Shown piece by piece: positions 1 through 8,024 of a DNA stretch of 15,625 nucleotides. Below the pieces are notes generated by a model. The model had not been told where the DNA came from, did no database searches, and was given only the letters and a program-made list of their open reading frames with translations. Made by a program: the position numbers and the translations under genes. This DNA is from Deltaproteobacteria bacterium (GTDB lineage: Bacteria > Desulfobacterota > Dissulfuribacteria > Dissulfuribacterales > UBA3076). The stretch is taken from the NCBI GenBank assembly GCA_027004315.1, contig JALTHV010000014.1:1-15625 (forward strand), in the 5' to 3' direction. Each line of letters opens with the position of its first letter. Position 1 is the first letter of the stretch.

Positions 1-41
1 ATCGGTTATATTGAAGTTGCCAGGACTTATTGAGGACTTAC
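1..41. mobile_element. Right end of a GTAA-type MITE (family A), cut by the window edge
   Basis: The first 41 bases closely match the right end of the complete element at 10962-11195: an inner block resembling TTCGGTTAC, then TTGCCAGGACTTATTGAG, ending in GGACTTAC. Read on the minus strand the terminus is GTAAGTCCTCAATAAGT, a family A terminal repeat. The rest of the element lies outside the window, so its target duplication cannot be tested. It ends one base from the hrpA stop codon. Confidence 0.75.
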
Positions 42-42
42 A

Positions 43-3000
43 TTACCTCTTATCTTTCAACCTCTTCCATTCCTCTGCGAGACGTCTTGGAGAGACCGGC
101 ACTGCAGTGCCAAGTTCAGGGGCAAATATAGATACCCTGTATTCTTCAATCAGCCTCTCAAAGTGGTCTATCTCAGTCTTGAGTCCTGCTGTATCCTTTT
201 CCTCCAGGAAGGTGCCGGCCTCCTTGAGGCGCACTAGAAATGGCACTAATCTGGATGCCTTTGCCCTATCTTTTGAGGGATCGACATATGCCCTCCCGGC
301 CCTGATGGCCAGGGCCTTCAGGTATCTCGGTAGGTCACGCAGCCTCTCTATGTCTGCATCTGCAGGAAATCCTGGTGGAGTGAGCCTTGTGAGCTCTGTC
401 TCGAGGTCCCTGAGGGACTGAGGGCAGAGGCGCCTTATCTCTCTATGTGCCGTGAGGCGTACCTCTAGTATCTCTTTCAAGAGGTCTATGATCGGGAGGG
501 CCCTCTGGAAGATCTTTCCTCTCAGTTCGCTGACCCTGTTTAGCAGATCGGATCTGGTCGGGATATGTCCCCAGGTCCCCAGCAGCTCCCTACAGAGAAA
601 GGCATATATGGATTGCCGCATTCCCTCTGTACCCCCAAAGGACACATAGGCCTCTAATGGCAGACCTCTGGGCAGGCAGTTTTTCTTGAGATATCCGAGC
701 TCTCCGGCAAGGTAGCCGGCAAGGAGCTGTCTTGCCCCCTCCTGGCTACTTGAGAGGGCCTCGTCCGGAGTGTTAAAGAGCCGCACACCTACTATCTTGT
801 TGTGTTCTACAATAATGCCTGGAAAGGCCTGAATGGGGGGACCTTGACCCTGTGGAGAGATGGAGATCCTGTCTGGGAGGTCAGGGAGGTCCTCCAGACT
901 GAGGCCAGATACCTCCCACTTGGCCTGGGCCTCCAGCCACCTGGGATCTTTGCTGTGGAGGCTGGAGGCAGATTCCTCCCACCTCTTTTTTATAGAGCAG
1001 AGATCGCGTCCGGAATCTATGACCCTTCCCCTCTGGTCTAATACCTCAAATCTCATCAAGAGGTGGTCCGGTAGGCCTGTACTGTCTGGCCACATCTCCC
1101 TGTCTATCTGCAGGCCATATTCTCTGGAGAGCACCTGTCCCAGCGCACGAAGCAGGCTGCCTCCAGTCCCCTTGAGCCTTTGGGTGATCTCTCGTGCAGT
1201 CCTGGGGATGGGTACCAGCTTCCTGCGGACCTGCTTGGGCAGAGACTTCAGGAGGAAGGTGATCTTTTCCTCCAGCAGGCCAGGGACCAGCCACTCAAAG
1301 GGCCCTGGAGGTAGGGAAAAAATTATATCCAGGGGGATCTTTACAGTAACTCCATCTGCCTCATCTCCAGGGCAAAAGCGATAACTCAGAGAGATCATCT
1401 GTCCTGACACCTCTATGTGACCAGGGAACAGGGCAATCTCATTGGCATCTGGAATGGTCCTGAGCAGGTCTTCTCTCTTAAAGCGCAGTGGGTCATCTTG
1501 GCCGATTCGCAGGGCCCTGGCAAGAGTACGCTCACTGAATATCCCAGGGAAGTGCAGGTCCTCTTCAAGCCTCCTCAATCCCCTGTCATACAGAGAATAG
1601 AGGATGTCTTCATCCGCCATGATGCCCCTCCTCCTGGTCCTGTCTTCCAGGTCCTGGACCTCTGAGATCAGCCTCATGTTGTGGTCAAGAAAGGGATATC
1701 TCCCCCTGACCTCTCCCGGAATCAGGCCTTGTCTTATAAAGATGTCCCTTGACTCCCCTGGATCGATCTTCCCATAACTGACCCTGCGTCTCTCCACCAC
1801 AGGGAGTCCAAAGAGCATGACCCTCTCCCATGCCATCACCTCTCCTCTACGTTTCTCCCAGTGAGGTTCAGAGTAGCTGTATCTGCAGAGGTCACCAGCC
1901 AGGTCCTCTATCCACTCGGGCTCAATGGCAGCCACTGTCCTTGCAAAGAGCCTGGAGGTCCGAACAAGCTCTGTTGCCACTATCCACTTTGGCCTTTTTT
2001 TATAGAGCGAGGAACCAGGGAAGAGGAACACCTCCCTGCCACGGGCCGCAAGATATCGCGATTTCTCTTGTTTGAGGGCAATCTGTCCCAAAAATCCAGA
2101 GAGGACAGAACAGTGGATCTGCCGGCTGAGTGAGTCTGTGACTTGGGGATTCGGGGATTTGGAGATCTGGTGAATACCCCTTGTCTCGCGGAGGATGGCC
2201 CTGATCTGGTCATAGATGTCCCTCCATTCCTGCATCCTATTATAAGAGAGGAAATGGTCCCTGCAGAATTTTCGCATCTGGTTCCTGCTGCGCCCTGCCG
2301 CCAGCTCTCTCTGGTAGGCATTCCATATCCTGATAAAGGTCAAGAGGTCTGAGGATGGGTCCTTAAAGGAGCTGTGGACCTGATCGGCCTGTTTCTCTTT
2401 GTCTGCTGGGCGTTCCCTTGGGTCTTGGATGCTCATGGCCGATGCTATAATGACCACCTCCTTGAGTACATCCCTATGCCGGGCCTCCAGGATCATTCTC
2501 GAGATCCTGGGATCCAGAGGCAGCCTGGCCATCATCCGCCCCATCTTAGTCAATCTGCCTGCTGCAGTGAGTGCCCCAAGCTCCCTCAGCGTGGCAAATC
2601 CCTCCCTTATGGCCTGTGGAGACGGGGTATCCACGAACGGAAATTGGTCAACAGGTCCCTGTCCCATGGCCAGGAGACGGAGTATGACCTCTGCCAGATT
2701 CGAGCGCTGGATCTCTGGCAGGGTATATTTTGGCCGATTTAGGTAGTCATCTTCGCTGTAAAGACGGATACAGACACCGGACCGGACCCTTCCCGCCCGT
2801 CCGGCCCTCTGATCTGCACTGGCCCTCGATATGGGGGAGACCGGGAGTGCCTTTGTGTGGGATTTCACATTGTAGCGGGCGATTCGGGCCAGCCCTGAGT
2901 CTATTACATACTTGATCCCAGGTACTGTAATAGAGGTCTCTGCCACGTTTGTGGCCACTACGATCTTTTGGACAGAGGTGTGTCTGAATATGCGCCTCTG

Positions 3001-3858
3001 GTCGAGGGCGGCCAGCCTTCCATACATGGGGAGCACAGCGGCCCTGTCTCCACAACTGGCCTTCAGGACCTTGACCGTCTCCTGGATCTCCCTCTCTGTG
3101 GGGAGAAATATAAGTATGTCACCAAAGGGATCTTCTTTTCTGATCTCTAGTGTTGCAGAAACGACCTTTTCAACTGTAGTTATATCGTCCTGTTCTCCCG
3201 GCCTGTAACTGATCTCTACCGGGTAGCCACGGCCTGCGATCTCTATCACCGGCGCTCTGCCGAATGCCCTGCAGAAGTGTGCCGTATCCATGGTGGCAGA
3301 GGTGATAATGACCTTGAGGTCAGGCCTTGAGGCCAGGAGCCTCCTGAGTATGCCCAGGATAAAGTCTATATTGAGGCTCCTTTCATGGGCCTCATCTACA
3401 ATTATGGTGTCATATGCCCTAAATTCTGGGTCATGCTGTACCTCGGCCAGGAGCATGCCATCGGTCACAAACTTGATCCTGGTCTTAGGCCCTGTCCTGT
3501 CCCTGAAGCGTATCTTGTAACCCACGAGCCCTGGACCCATTGGTCCCAGCTCCTCGGCCACTCTTGTCGCCACAGTTATTGCTGCCACCCTCCTGGGCTG
3601 TGTGCAGACAATTTTCCCCTGTCTGCCCATCCCTGCCTCAAGGCATATCTTCGGGAGCTGGGTGGTCTTGCCTGAGCCCGTCTCTCCGGTGACAATGACT
3701 ACCTGATTGTGTCTTATGGCAGAGACCAAATCGTCCCACCTGTCACAGATAGGGAGCCCAGGGGGACAGGAGATCACGGATTTCAGAGAACTATATGAGG
3801 TAGGTATTGGTCTGTTTCTCTCGTCCAATGGTAGAGGTAGGGCGGTCTCCATAGTCAT
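43..3858 (-). CDS. hrpA: ATP-dependent RNA helicase HrpA (DEAH box)
   Basis: A 1271-residue DEAH-box RNA helicase, close to the roughly 1300 residues of E. coli HrpA. Visible motifs are the P-loop GETGSGKT (58-65), DEAH (155-158), SAT (187-189) and motif VI QRAGRAGR (350-357). These are followed by the helicase-associated region and the long C-terminal extension that separates HrpA from shorter DEAH helicases. The family unwinds RNA with ATP; E. coli HrpA has been tied to mRNA processing and to rescuing stalled ribosomes. The ATG at 3858 gives a 68-bp overlap with the metallo-hydrolase gene upstream and has no clear Shine-Dalgarno sequence, so the true start may lie further in. The first helicase motif is 57 residues in, which leaves room for that. 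The gene is the last of a minus-strand run. Its TAA stop is one base from a MITE terminus. Confidence 0.95.
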   Translation of the reverse strand: MTMETALPLPLDERNRPIPTSYSSLKSVISCPPGLPICDRWDDLVSAIRHNQVVIVTGETGSGKTTQLPKICLEAGMGRQGKIVCTQPRRVAAITVATRVAEELGPMGPGLVGYKIRFRDRTGPKTRIKFVTDGMLLAEVQHDPEFRAYDTIIVDEAHERSLNIDFILGILRRLLASRPDLKVIITSATMDTAHFCRAFGRAPVIEIAGRGYPVEISYRPGEQDDITTVEKVVSATLEIRKEDPFGDILIFLPTEREIQETVKVLKASCGDRAAVLPMYGRLAALDQRRIFRHTSVQKIVVATNVAETSITVPGIKYVIDSGLARIARYNVKSHTKALPVSPISRASADQRAGRAGRVRSGVCIRLYSEDDYLNRPKYTLPEIQRSNLAEVILRLLAMGQGPVDQFPFVDTPSPQAIREGFATLRELGALTAAGRLTKMGRMMARLPLDPRISRMILEARHRDVLKEVVIIASAMSIQDPRERPADKEKQADQVHSSFKDPSSDLLTFIRIWNAYQRELAAGRSRNQMRKFCRDHFLSYNRMQEWRDIYDQIRAILRETRGIHQISKSPNPQVTDSLSRQIHCSVLSGFLGQIALKQEKSRYLAARGREVFLFPGSSLYKKRPKWIVATELVRTSRLFARTVAAIEPEWIEDLAGDLCRYSYSEPHWEKRRGEVMAWERVMLFGLPVVERRRVSYGKIDPGESRDIFIRQGLIPGEVRGRYPFLDHNMRLISEVQDLEDRTRRRGIMADEDILYSLYDRGLRRLEEDLHFPGIFSERTLARALRIGQDDPLRFKREDLLRTIPDANEIALFPGHIEVSGQMISLSYRFCPGDEADGVTVKIPLDIIFSLPPGPFEWLVPGLLEEKITFLLKSLPKQVRRKLVPIPRTAREITQRLKGTGGSLLRALGQVLSREYGLQIDREMWPDSTGLPDHLLMRFEVLDQRGRVIDSGRDLCSIKKRWEESASSLHSKDPRWLEAQAKWEVSGLSLEDLPDLPDRISISPQGQGPPIQAFPGIIVEHNKIVGVRLFNTPDEALSSSQEGARQLLAGYLAGELGYLKKNCLPRGLPLEAYVSFGGTEGMRQSIYAFLCRELLGTWGHIPTRSDLLNRVSELRGKIFQRALPIIDLLKEILEVRLTAHREIRRLCPQSLRDLETELTRLTPPGFPADADIERLRDLPRYLKALAIRAGRAYVDPSKDRAKASRLVPFLVRLKEAGTFLEEKDTAGLKTEIDHFERLIEEYRVSIFAPELGTAVPVSPRRLAEEWKRLKDKR

Positions 3859-4423
3859 GGCCGGGGAGGACTACAGTGGAGTCCGGAAGGGGCAGGATGT
3901 AGGTCTTGATGGACCTGATCAGGGTATCAAAGGACCCTCCCGGCAGGTCTGTACGGCCGACAGCACCTACAAACAGGGTGTCCCCGGTAATTATATGGCC
4001 ATGTCCGTACAGGCAGACCGAGCCTGGGGAGTGTCCCGGCGTGTGGATTACCTCAAACCTGAGTCTGCCGACCTCGATTATATCCCCATGGTCAATGTAT
4101 CTGTCTGCCGGTGGGGCCGGTTCAAAGCCCCATGACCTGAATACCTCGACTACATCTGGATCTCTGAACATAATGTCGTCGGCCCTGTGCATGAGCACAG
4201 GTGCCCCCGTAAGGGCCTTCATCCGTCGGTTTCCACAGGTATGATCCGGGTGGCCATGGGTATTGACTATGTAACGCAGGATAAGACCGGAGGCAGTGAT
4301 CTCTCTTGCCAGCATCTCTTCGCTCCCTGCAGGGTCTACGATCATGGCCTCGCCTGTATCAGGACATCCTATTATATATGCCCGGACAGACAGGGGACCA
4401 ACTGTATAGGCCTTCAGGATCAT
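3791..4423 (-). CDS. MBL-fold metallo-hydrolase, glyoxalase-II-like
   Basis: A 210-residue metallo-beta-lactamase-fold hydrolase. The metal-binding residues are all present: HGHPDH at 56-61 (HxHxDH motif), H131 in HTPGHSPG, D148 in GDTLF and H189 in LPGHD. The C-terminal TIGREKQTN block is typical of the small glyoxalase-II-like subgroup, so the protein looks complete. The family hydrolyses thioesters such as S-lactoylglutathione or related small thiol conjugates; the actual substrate cannot be read from sequence. There is no signal peptide, so it is probably cytoplasmic. Its ATG overlaps the stop of the flavoprotein gene upstream (ATGA, 4 bp), which implies translational coupling, and its 3' end overlaps hrpA. 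Pairing with a disulfide-reductase-like gene suggests, without proof, a role in thiol or redox metabolism. Confidence 0.9.
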   Translation of the reverse strand: MILKAYTVGPLSVRAYIIGCPDTGEAMIVDPAGSEEMLAREITASGLILRYIVNTHGHPDHTCGNRRMKALTGAPVLMHRADDIMFRDPDVVEVFRSWGFEPAPPADRYIDHGDIIEVGRLRFEVIHTPGHSPGSVCLYGHGHIITGDTLFVGAVGRTDLPGGSFDTLIRSIKTYILPLPDSTVVLPGHDYGDRPTSTIGREKQTNTYLI

Positions 4424-5355
4424 TTGGCCGTTTCCTCACTCCTCTTTTTGAGGGCAAAGCTGCTGGCAGAAAGGCCTGCTATGCAGCCCTCTCCCACGGC
4501 CTTTGCCATCTGAAAGGGACGTCCGCATATATCCCCTGCCGCATAGATACCTGGTATATTGGTGGCCTGTTTTCTGTCAGTGAGGATATAGGTGAATTTT
4601 TCTGGGTCCAGTTTTACACCCAAAAAGGCCACAAGCTCCATGGCCCCCTTGGCGCCTCCTTCTACGAAGAGCCCATCTAACTGGAGTTCGGTTCCGTCTC
4701 TGAGTACAATGCTATCCAGCCTATTGGTTCCCCTGAGCTCCTTTATGGTAGCTCCTTTAAGTATTGAGACATTCTCCCTGTTCAGTTCGGCCTCGAGTGC
4801 AGGGCTTACCTTCAGATGTCTTGTTATGAGGGTGACCTGCCTTGCTATTTTGCTCAGGGTGACCGCACCATGGGCCGCGGCACTTCCATCTCCTACCACT
4901 GCCACCCTTGCATCGTGGTAGAAATTTGCATCGCAGTCGACGCAGTAGCTGATCCCCTTACCAATCAGGTCCTTTTCTCCCCTGAGCCCAAGGCCATGAC
5001 GTGTTATCCCGGTCGCAATTATCAGGGCGTAGGCAGAATAGGTCTCTCCGCTCTCAGTAGTTATCTGGTAGGTACCACCTGGAGAGGCGGCAGTGGCCAC
5101 TGCATCCTCCTGAAGGAATTTCGCTCCAAAGCCCTCTGCCTGCTTTATGCCTGTCAACAGCAATTCCTCTCCTGCCTTTACCCCAGGTATACAGCAGTAG
5201 TTTTCGATATGGGCCCTATATAGGCTGCTCGATCTCGGGCGGCCAAGCACCAGCACCTCTATTTTCTTTCTAGCTGCATGAATTGCAGCCTGGAGACCGG
5301 CAGGGCCGGTCCCAAGTATAATTACATCATATAAGGGAGGATCTTTTTTAGCCAT
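4420..5355 (-). CDS. Thioredoxin-reductase-like FAD-dependent oxidoreductase
   Basis: A 311-residue protein of the low-Mr thioredoxin reductase family and of typical length. The FAD-binding GTGPAG is at 15-20 and the C-terminal FAD motif is YAAGDICGRPFQMAKAVGEG (271-290). The redox pair is C138-V-D-C141, in the position of the TrxR CxxC. The second dinucleotide fold is VVGDGSAAA (153-161). The usual HRRxxxR NADPH 2'-phosphate motif is absent: the matching stretch reads ITRHLKVSP (177-185). The electron donor may therefore be NADH or another carrier, and the partner may not be a canonical thioredoxin. No thioredoxin gene is nearby. It overlaps the metallo-hydrolase gene by 4 bp. The ATG at 5355 has only a weak purine-rich ribosome binding site. 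TrxB is a reasonable family name but not a proven function. Confidence 0.88.
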   Translation of the reverse strand: MAKKDPPLYDVIILGTGPAGLQAAIHAARKKIEVLVLGRPRSSSLYRAHIENYCCIPGVKAGEELLLTGIKQAEGFGAKFLQEDAVATAASPGGTYQITTESGETYSAYALIIATGITRHGLGLRGEKDLIGKGISYCVDCDANFYHDARVAVVGDGSAAAHGAVTLSKIARQVTLITRHLKVSPALEAELNRENVSILKGATIKELRGTNRLDSIVLRDGTELQLDGLFVEGGAKGAMELVAFLGVKLDPEKFTYILTDRKQATNIPGIYAAGDICGRPFQMAKAVGEGCIAGLSASSFALKKRSEETAK

Positions 5356-5412
5356 ATTATGTTTTATCTCTCTTGTTCTGCCTAATCTATGATAGTTTCA
5401 TAAAAAAACCAA

Positions 5413-5524
5413 AATATCACGCAAAGACGCAAAGGCGCAAAGTTTTTTCTTTTAATAACAATAGATTGCCTTTGCGAGCTTTGCGCCTTTGCGTGAGAAA
5501 AAGACTTTTTGCGAGGGCATCATC
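5413..5524 (+). repeat. CGCAAAG inverted repeat, copy 1 (intact)
   Basis: A roughly 110-bp repeat between the YacG-like gene and the flavoprotein gene. The left arm (5417-5442) holds three direct CGCAAAG units and the right arm (5470-5496) holds their complement CTTTGCG. The transcript could fold into a long hairpin around an AT-rich middle (TTTTAATAACAATAGATTG). The tail is GAGAAAAAGACTTTTTGCGAG. Two further copies lie at 10895-11245 (split by an insertion) and 15066-15174 (reversed). No ORF or transposase is seen. Its origin (MITE, REP-like or transcript-end element) is unknown. Confidence 0.85.
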
Positions 5525-5530
5525 TGTGAA

Positions 5531-5740
5531 TTAATAGTTTTTCTTGTGTTGTTCTGTATAATCTGTATCCTCAGGCCATATAGGACTTGATATCCGGTAT
5601 TCTCCTCTGAACCATGCATCGAGATCTGCCATCTTACACCTTTTGCTGCAAAAAGGCCTATAGGGATTTCCCTCAAAGGGAGCCGGTCTCCCACACCTGG
5701 GGCATCTATGTTCTTTCATATCAACCGATTTTTCTGTCAT
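5531..5740 (-). CDS. yacG: YacG-like zinc-ribbon protein (DUF329)
   Basis: A 69-residue protein starting at the ATG whose ATGA overlaps the stop of the SH3/coiled-coil gene by 4 bp. A longer reading from 5830 would run deep into that gene and is not preferred. The pattern CPRCG...CSKRCKMADLDAWFRGEYRI is the YacG/DUF329 signature, with four cysteines (CxxC and CxxxC) for one zinc and the conserved DL..W..G...I tail. E. coli YacG binds GyrB and inhibits DNA gyrase; that role is assumed here by homology. It is cytoplasmic, with no membrane segment. An alternative start seven codons further in (MKEHRCPRCG) is also possible. Confidence 0.85.
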   Translation of the reverse strand: MTEKSVDMKEHRCPRCGRPAPFEGNPYRPFCSKRCKMADLDAWFRGEYRISSPIWPEDTDYTEQHKKNY

Positions 5741-6441
5741 AGTACTAAAGATTTGCGTTTTCGTCCCCTGCCTGTTATCAGGCCTGCAATCCAACCTAAT
5801 ATCAGGACCCCTCCACCTGCCAGGAACCACTTTATCCTGTTACTATTTTTGAAATGTCTGTTTTCCTCTTCGGCTGCAATGAGCTTTTGCCTTGTTTTCT
5901 GGAGTTGCTTGGTTGTTTTTGAGAGAGACTGTTTGAGGTATATTGTATTTGAGGCATCTATCTTTAGGGCCCCATAGGCCTTTTTTGTGCGGTCTCTCTC
6001 CAGAATGCAGGCCTTCAGGTCATGCTCACACTGGATAGAGGCACTTGAGACCTTATCCAGCTTTTTAGTAATATCGGCCACCCGTTTTTCGGCCTGGATC
6101 TTGCGGGTCTTCAGCTGGGCAACCACATCCTTTAAGGGTGGGGAAGTGCTCAGATACCTCCTGACCATCCATCCCTCCTTGCCGCTTGATGTCCTCACCC
6201 TGGCCCAGGTACCGTCATCTTCGAGCAGTTTCACCTGGCTGCCATCTTGAAGCACGGCAAGGATTCGGTATTCTTGGCCCTTGCCACTCCTCAACGGGAT
6301 CTCTGCACTGGGCCTTACATACCAGGATTCCGCCAGCGATGCCGACGGGATAAAAGAGAGGCTGCTAAAGATAATTGCCGTTATTGAGCACAATAGCAAT
6401 ATATGAATCGATAATTTTTTTTCTATGGGCTCAAAGGTCAT
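5737..6441 (-). CDS. SH3-domain, coiled-coil, membrane-anchored protein (TIGR04211/YgiM type)
   Basis: A 234-residue protein in four parts. A signal-like hydrophobic segment (12-36) is followed by a bacterial SH3 domain (about 39-97, with YVRPSAEIPLRSG and DGTWARVRTSSGKEGW), an extended charged helix likely to be a coiled coil (about 104-200), and a C-terminal membrane span (about 204-223). A short basic cytoplasmic tail, GRGRKRKS, ends it. This order matches TIGR04211 'SH3 and anchor domain' proteins, to which E. coli YgiM belongs. The SH3 part should face the periplasm, where such domains often contact peptidoglycan; the function is unknown. It is the first gene of the minus-strand run. An AGGAG lies about 10 bases before its ATG. 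Its last codons overlap the yacG start. Confidence 0.85.
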   Translation of the reverse strand: MTFEPIEKKLSIHILLLCSITAIIFSSLSFIPSASLAESWYVRPSAEIPLRSGKGQEYRILAVLQDGSQVKLLEDDGTWARVRTSSGKEGWMVRRYLSTSPPLKDVVAQLKTRKIQAEKRVADITKKLDKVSSASIQCEHDLKACILERDRTKKAYGALKIDASNTIYLKQSLSKTTKQLQKTRQKLIAAEEENRHFKNSNRIKWFLAGGGVLILGWIAGLITGRGRKRKSLVL

Positions 6442-6737
6442 TACCTCAATGCTCCTATCAAAAAGGCATATCTTTACTTTAGGGAGGACACTTTACAATA
6501 ACCTCCCATCTATATATATCCTTATCTATTCTGGTTTGTCCAGACCCGTCTGCCAGAGGCAGGATATATCTTGTCCTTTGGTGACAGACTACCTGACCTG
6601 ATTTCGAGTTCCTGGCTTCGATATTGACATTTAATTTGATAATATAGGCATTTATGAGTTATTCTAGTCTATCAAAAAATTGTAATATCTCAATATATTG
6701 AGATATTACAAAAATCTTTCTGAGGAGGAAAGGGCAT
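6442..6737. other. Divergent intergenic region
   Basis: AT-rich 296-bp gap between the minus-strand SH3 gene and the plus-strand sugar dehydrogenase gene, so it must hold promoters for both directions. A TTGACA at 6624-6629 resembles a -35 box for the plus-strand gene, but no -10 box sits at good spacing (TATAGG at 6643 is only 13 bp away). A GGGAGG...CCTCCC inverted pair (6482-6507) and a small CTGCC/GGCAG hairpin (about 6549-6562) are present. The large palindrome at 6680-6711 is listed separately. No ORF is convincing. Confidence 0.6.
6680..6711. promoter_or_regulatory. Perfect 32-bp palindrome, candidate operator or leader hairpin
   Basis: Each half reads TTGTAATATCTCAATA from the outside inward, and the two halves match without a single mismatch. 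It ends nine bases before the AGGAGG ribosome binding site (6723-6728) of the sugar dehydrogenase gene. On DNA this is a strong candidate operator for a dimeric regulator. If transcribed, it would form an AT-rich hairpin just ahead of the ribosome binding site. No T-run follows it, so a terminator role is unlikely. The regulator is unknown. Confidence 0.6.
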
Positions 6738-8024
6738 ATGGCAGTAAGTTCTGTAGGAGTAGTAGGCCTGGGTTATGTTGGCCTTCCCTTGGCAATAGCC
6801 TTTGGTAAGAAGATAGAGACCATAGGTTTTGATATATCTAGAGACAAAATCGAGAGCTACAAGGAGGCCAAGGACCCCACTGCAGAAGTAGGACACGAGG
6901 CATTCAGACAGGCAGTACACCTCAGTTTCACTAACGATCCTGCCCTGCTGAAAGAGATGGATATGATTGTAGTGGCCGTACCTACTCCTATAGATATCAG
7001 CCATCAGCCTGACCTCAGGCACATCATCTCTGCTTCAGAGATCGTCGGGCAGAATCTGAGTCAACAGACTATTATAGTATATGAGTCAACAGTCTATCCA
7101 GGGGTAACTGAGAATATATGTGTCCCGATCCTGGAAAGGCTCTCTGGATTTAGGTGTGGTAAGGACTTCAAGATCGGCTATTCCCCGGAACGGATAAATC
7201 CTGGAGACAGGGAACACTCCCTGGCCACAGTAGTAAAGGTGGTGGCAGGCCAGGACCAGGATACCTTAGATGAGATCGCAAGTACCTACGAACTCATTGT
7301 GGATGCAGGGGTATACAGGGCGGAAAGCATAAGGGTAGCAGAGGCAGCCAAGGTGATAGAAAATACCCAGAGGGATCTCAATATCGCACTAATGAATGAA
7401 TTGGCAGTAATCTTCAACCGTCTGGATATTGATACCCAGGCGGTACTCAGGGCCGCGGAGACCAAGTGGAACTTCCTCCCCTTTAGACCAGGCCTGGTAG
7501 GCGGGCACTGCATTGGAGTGGACCCCTACTACCTTACCTACTGTGCCCAGCAACAGGGATATCACCCAGAGGTCATCCTGGCCGGGCGCCGCATCAATGA
7601 CTCAATGGGTGCATATATAGCGCAGAGGACAGTCAAGGAGCTTATCCATGCCAGAGTTCGTGTAGAAGGTGCCAGGGTCCTGATACTTGGGCTTACCTTT
7701 AAGGAAAACTGCCCTGACATAAGGAACAGCAAGGTCATGGATATTGTCCATGAACTCAGAGAGTATGGGATCGATCCCCTGGTACACGATCCATTGGCCG
7801 ATCCACAAGACGCCCAATCCACCTATGGTATTCGTCTGCTCCGTGACCTGCCTGTCAATGTCGATGCAGTTATACTTGCAGTGGCCCACAGGGCCTATGC
7901 AGAGGCTGGAAGTGCGGCAGTGAAAGAGATTCTTACCCCTGACAGAGGTGTGGTTATAGACGTAAAGGATTTTTATGAACCAGGCGACTTTGACGAGACA
8001 AACATCAGATACTGGAGACTATGA
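6738..8024 (+). CDS. UDP-N-acetylhexosamine 6-dehydrogenase (TviB/WbpA-like)
   Basis: A 428-residue nucleotide-sugar dehydrogenase of usual length. The Rossmann motif GVVGLGYVG is at 7-15, followed by VAVPTP (79-84), YSPERINPGD (148-157), the lysine/asparagine pair in EAAKVIENTQRDLNIALMNE (K205, N209) and the catalytic cysteine C258 in GGHCIGVDPYYLT. The family oxidises C6 of a UDP-hexose to the uronic acid with two NAD+. The long middle motif and the GVDPYYL loop place it with UDP-GlcNAc/UDP-GalNAc dehydrogenases (TviB, WbpA/WbpO, WecC) rather than UDP-glucose dehydrogenases; the exact substrate is not certain. The product would feed capsule or O-antigen synthesis in the cytoplasm. AGGAGG lies nine bases before the ATG. 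Its TGA overlaps the next start. Confidence 0.92.
   Translation: MAVSSVGVVGLGYVGLPLAIAFGKKIETIGFDISRDKIESYKEAKDPTAEVGHEAFRQAVHLSFTNDPALLKEMDMIVVAVPTPIDISHQPDLRHIISASEIVGQNLSQQTIIVYESTVYPGVTENICVPILERLSGFRCGKDFKIGYSPERINPGDREHSLATVVKVVAGQDQDTLDEIASTYELIVDAGVYRAESIRVAEAAKVIENTQRDLNIALMNELAVIFNRLDIDTQAVLRAAETKWNFLPFRPGLVGGHCIGVDPYYLTYCAQQQGYHPEVILAGRRINDSMGAYIAQRTVKELIHARVRVEGARVLILGLTFKENCPDIRNSKVMDIVHELREYGIDPLVHDPLADPQDAQSTYGIRLLRDLPVNVDAVILAVAHRAYAEAGSAAVKEILTPDRGVVIDVKDFYEPGDFDETNIRYWRL

Noticed and set aside
860..1384. Long plus-strand frames opposite hrpA
   Set aside because: They are antisense shadows of a well-conserved helicase; their products are serine- and arginine-rich without motifs.
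5413..5524. CGCAAAG repeats as a possible CRISPR array
   Set aside because: The units are short, adjacent and arranged as an inverted repeat, with no spacers of constant length and no cas genes.
6624..6648. TTGACA...TATAGG as a sigma-70 promoter for the sugar dehydrogenase
   Set aside because: The 13-bp spacing is too short for a normal promoter, so it is not listed as a feature of its own.
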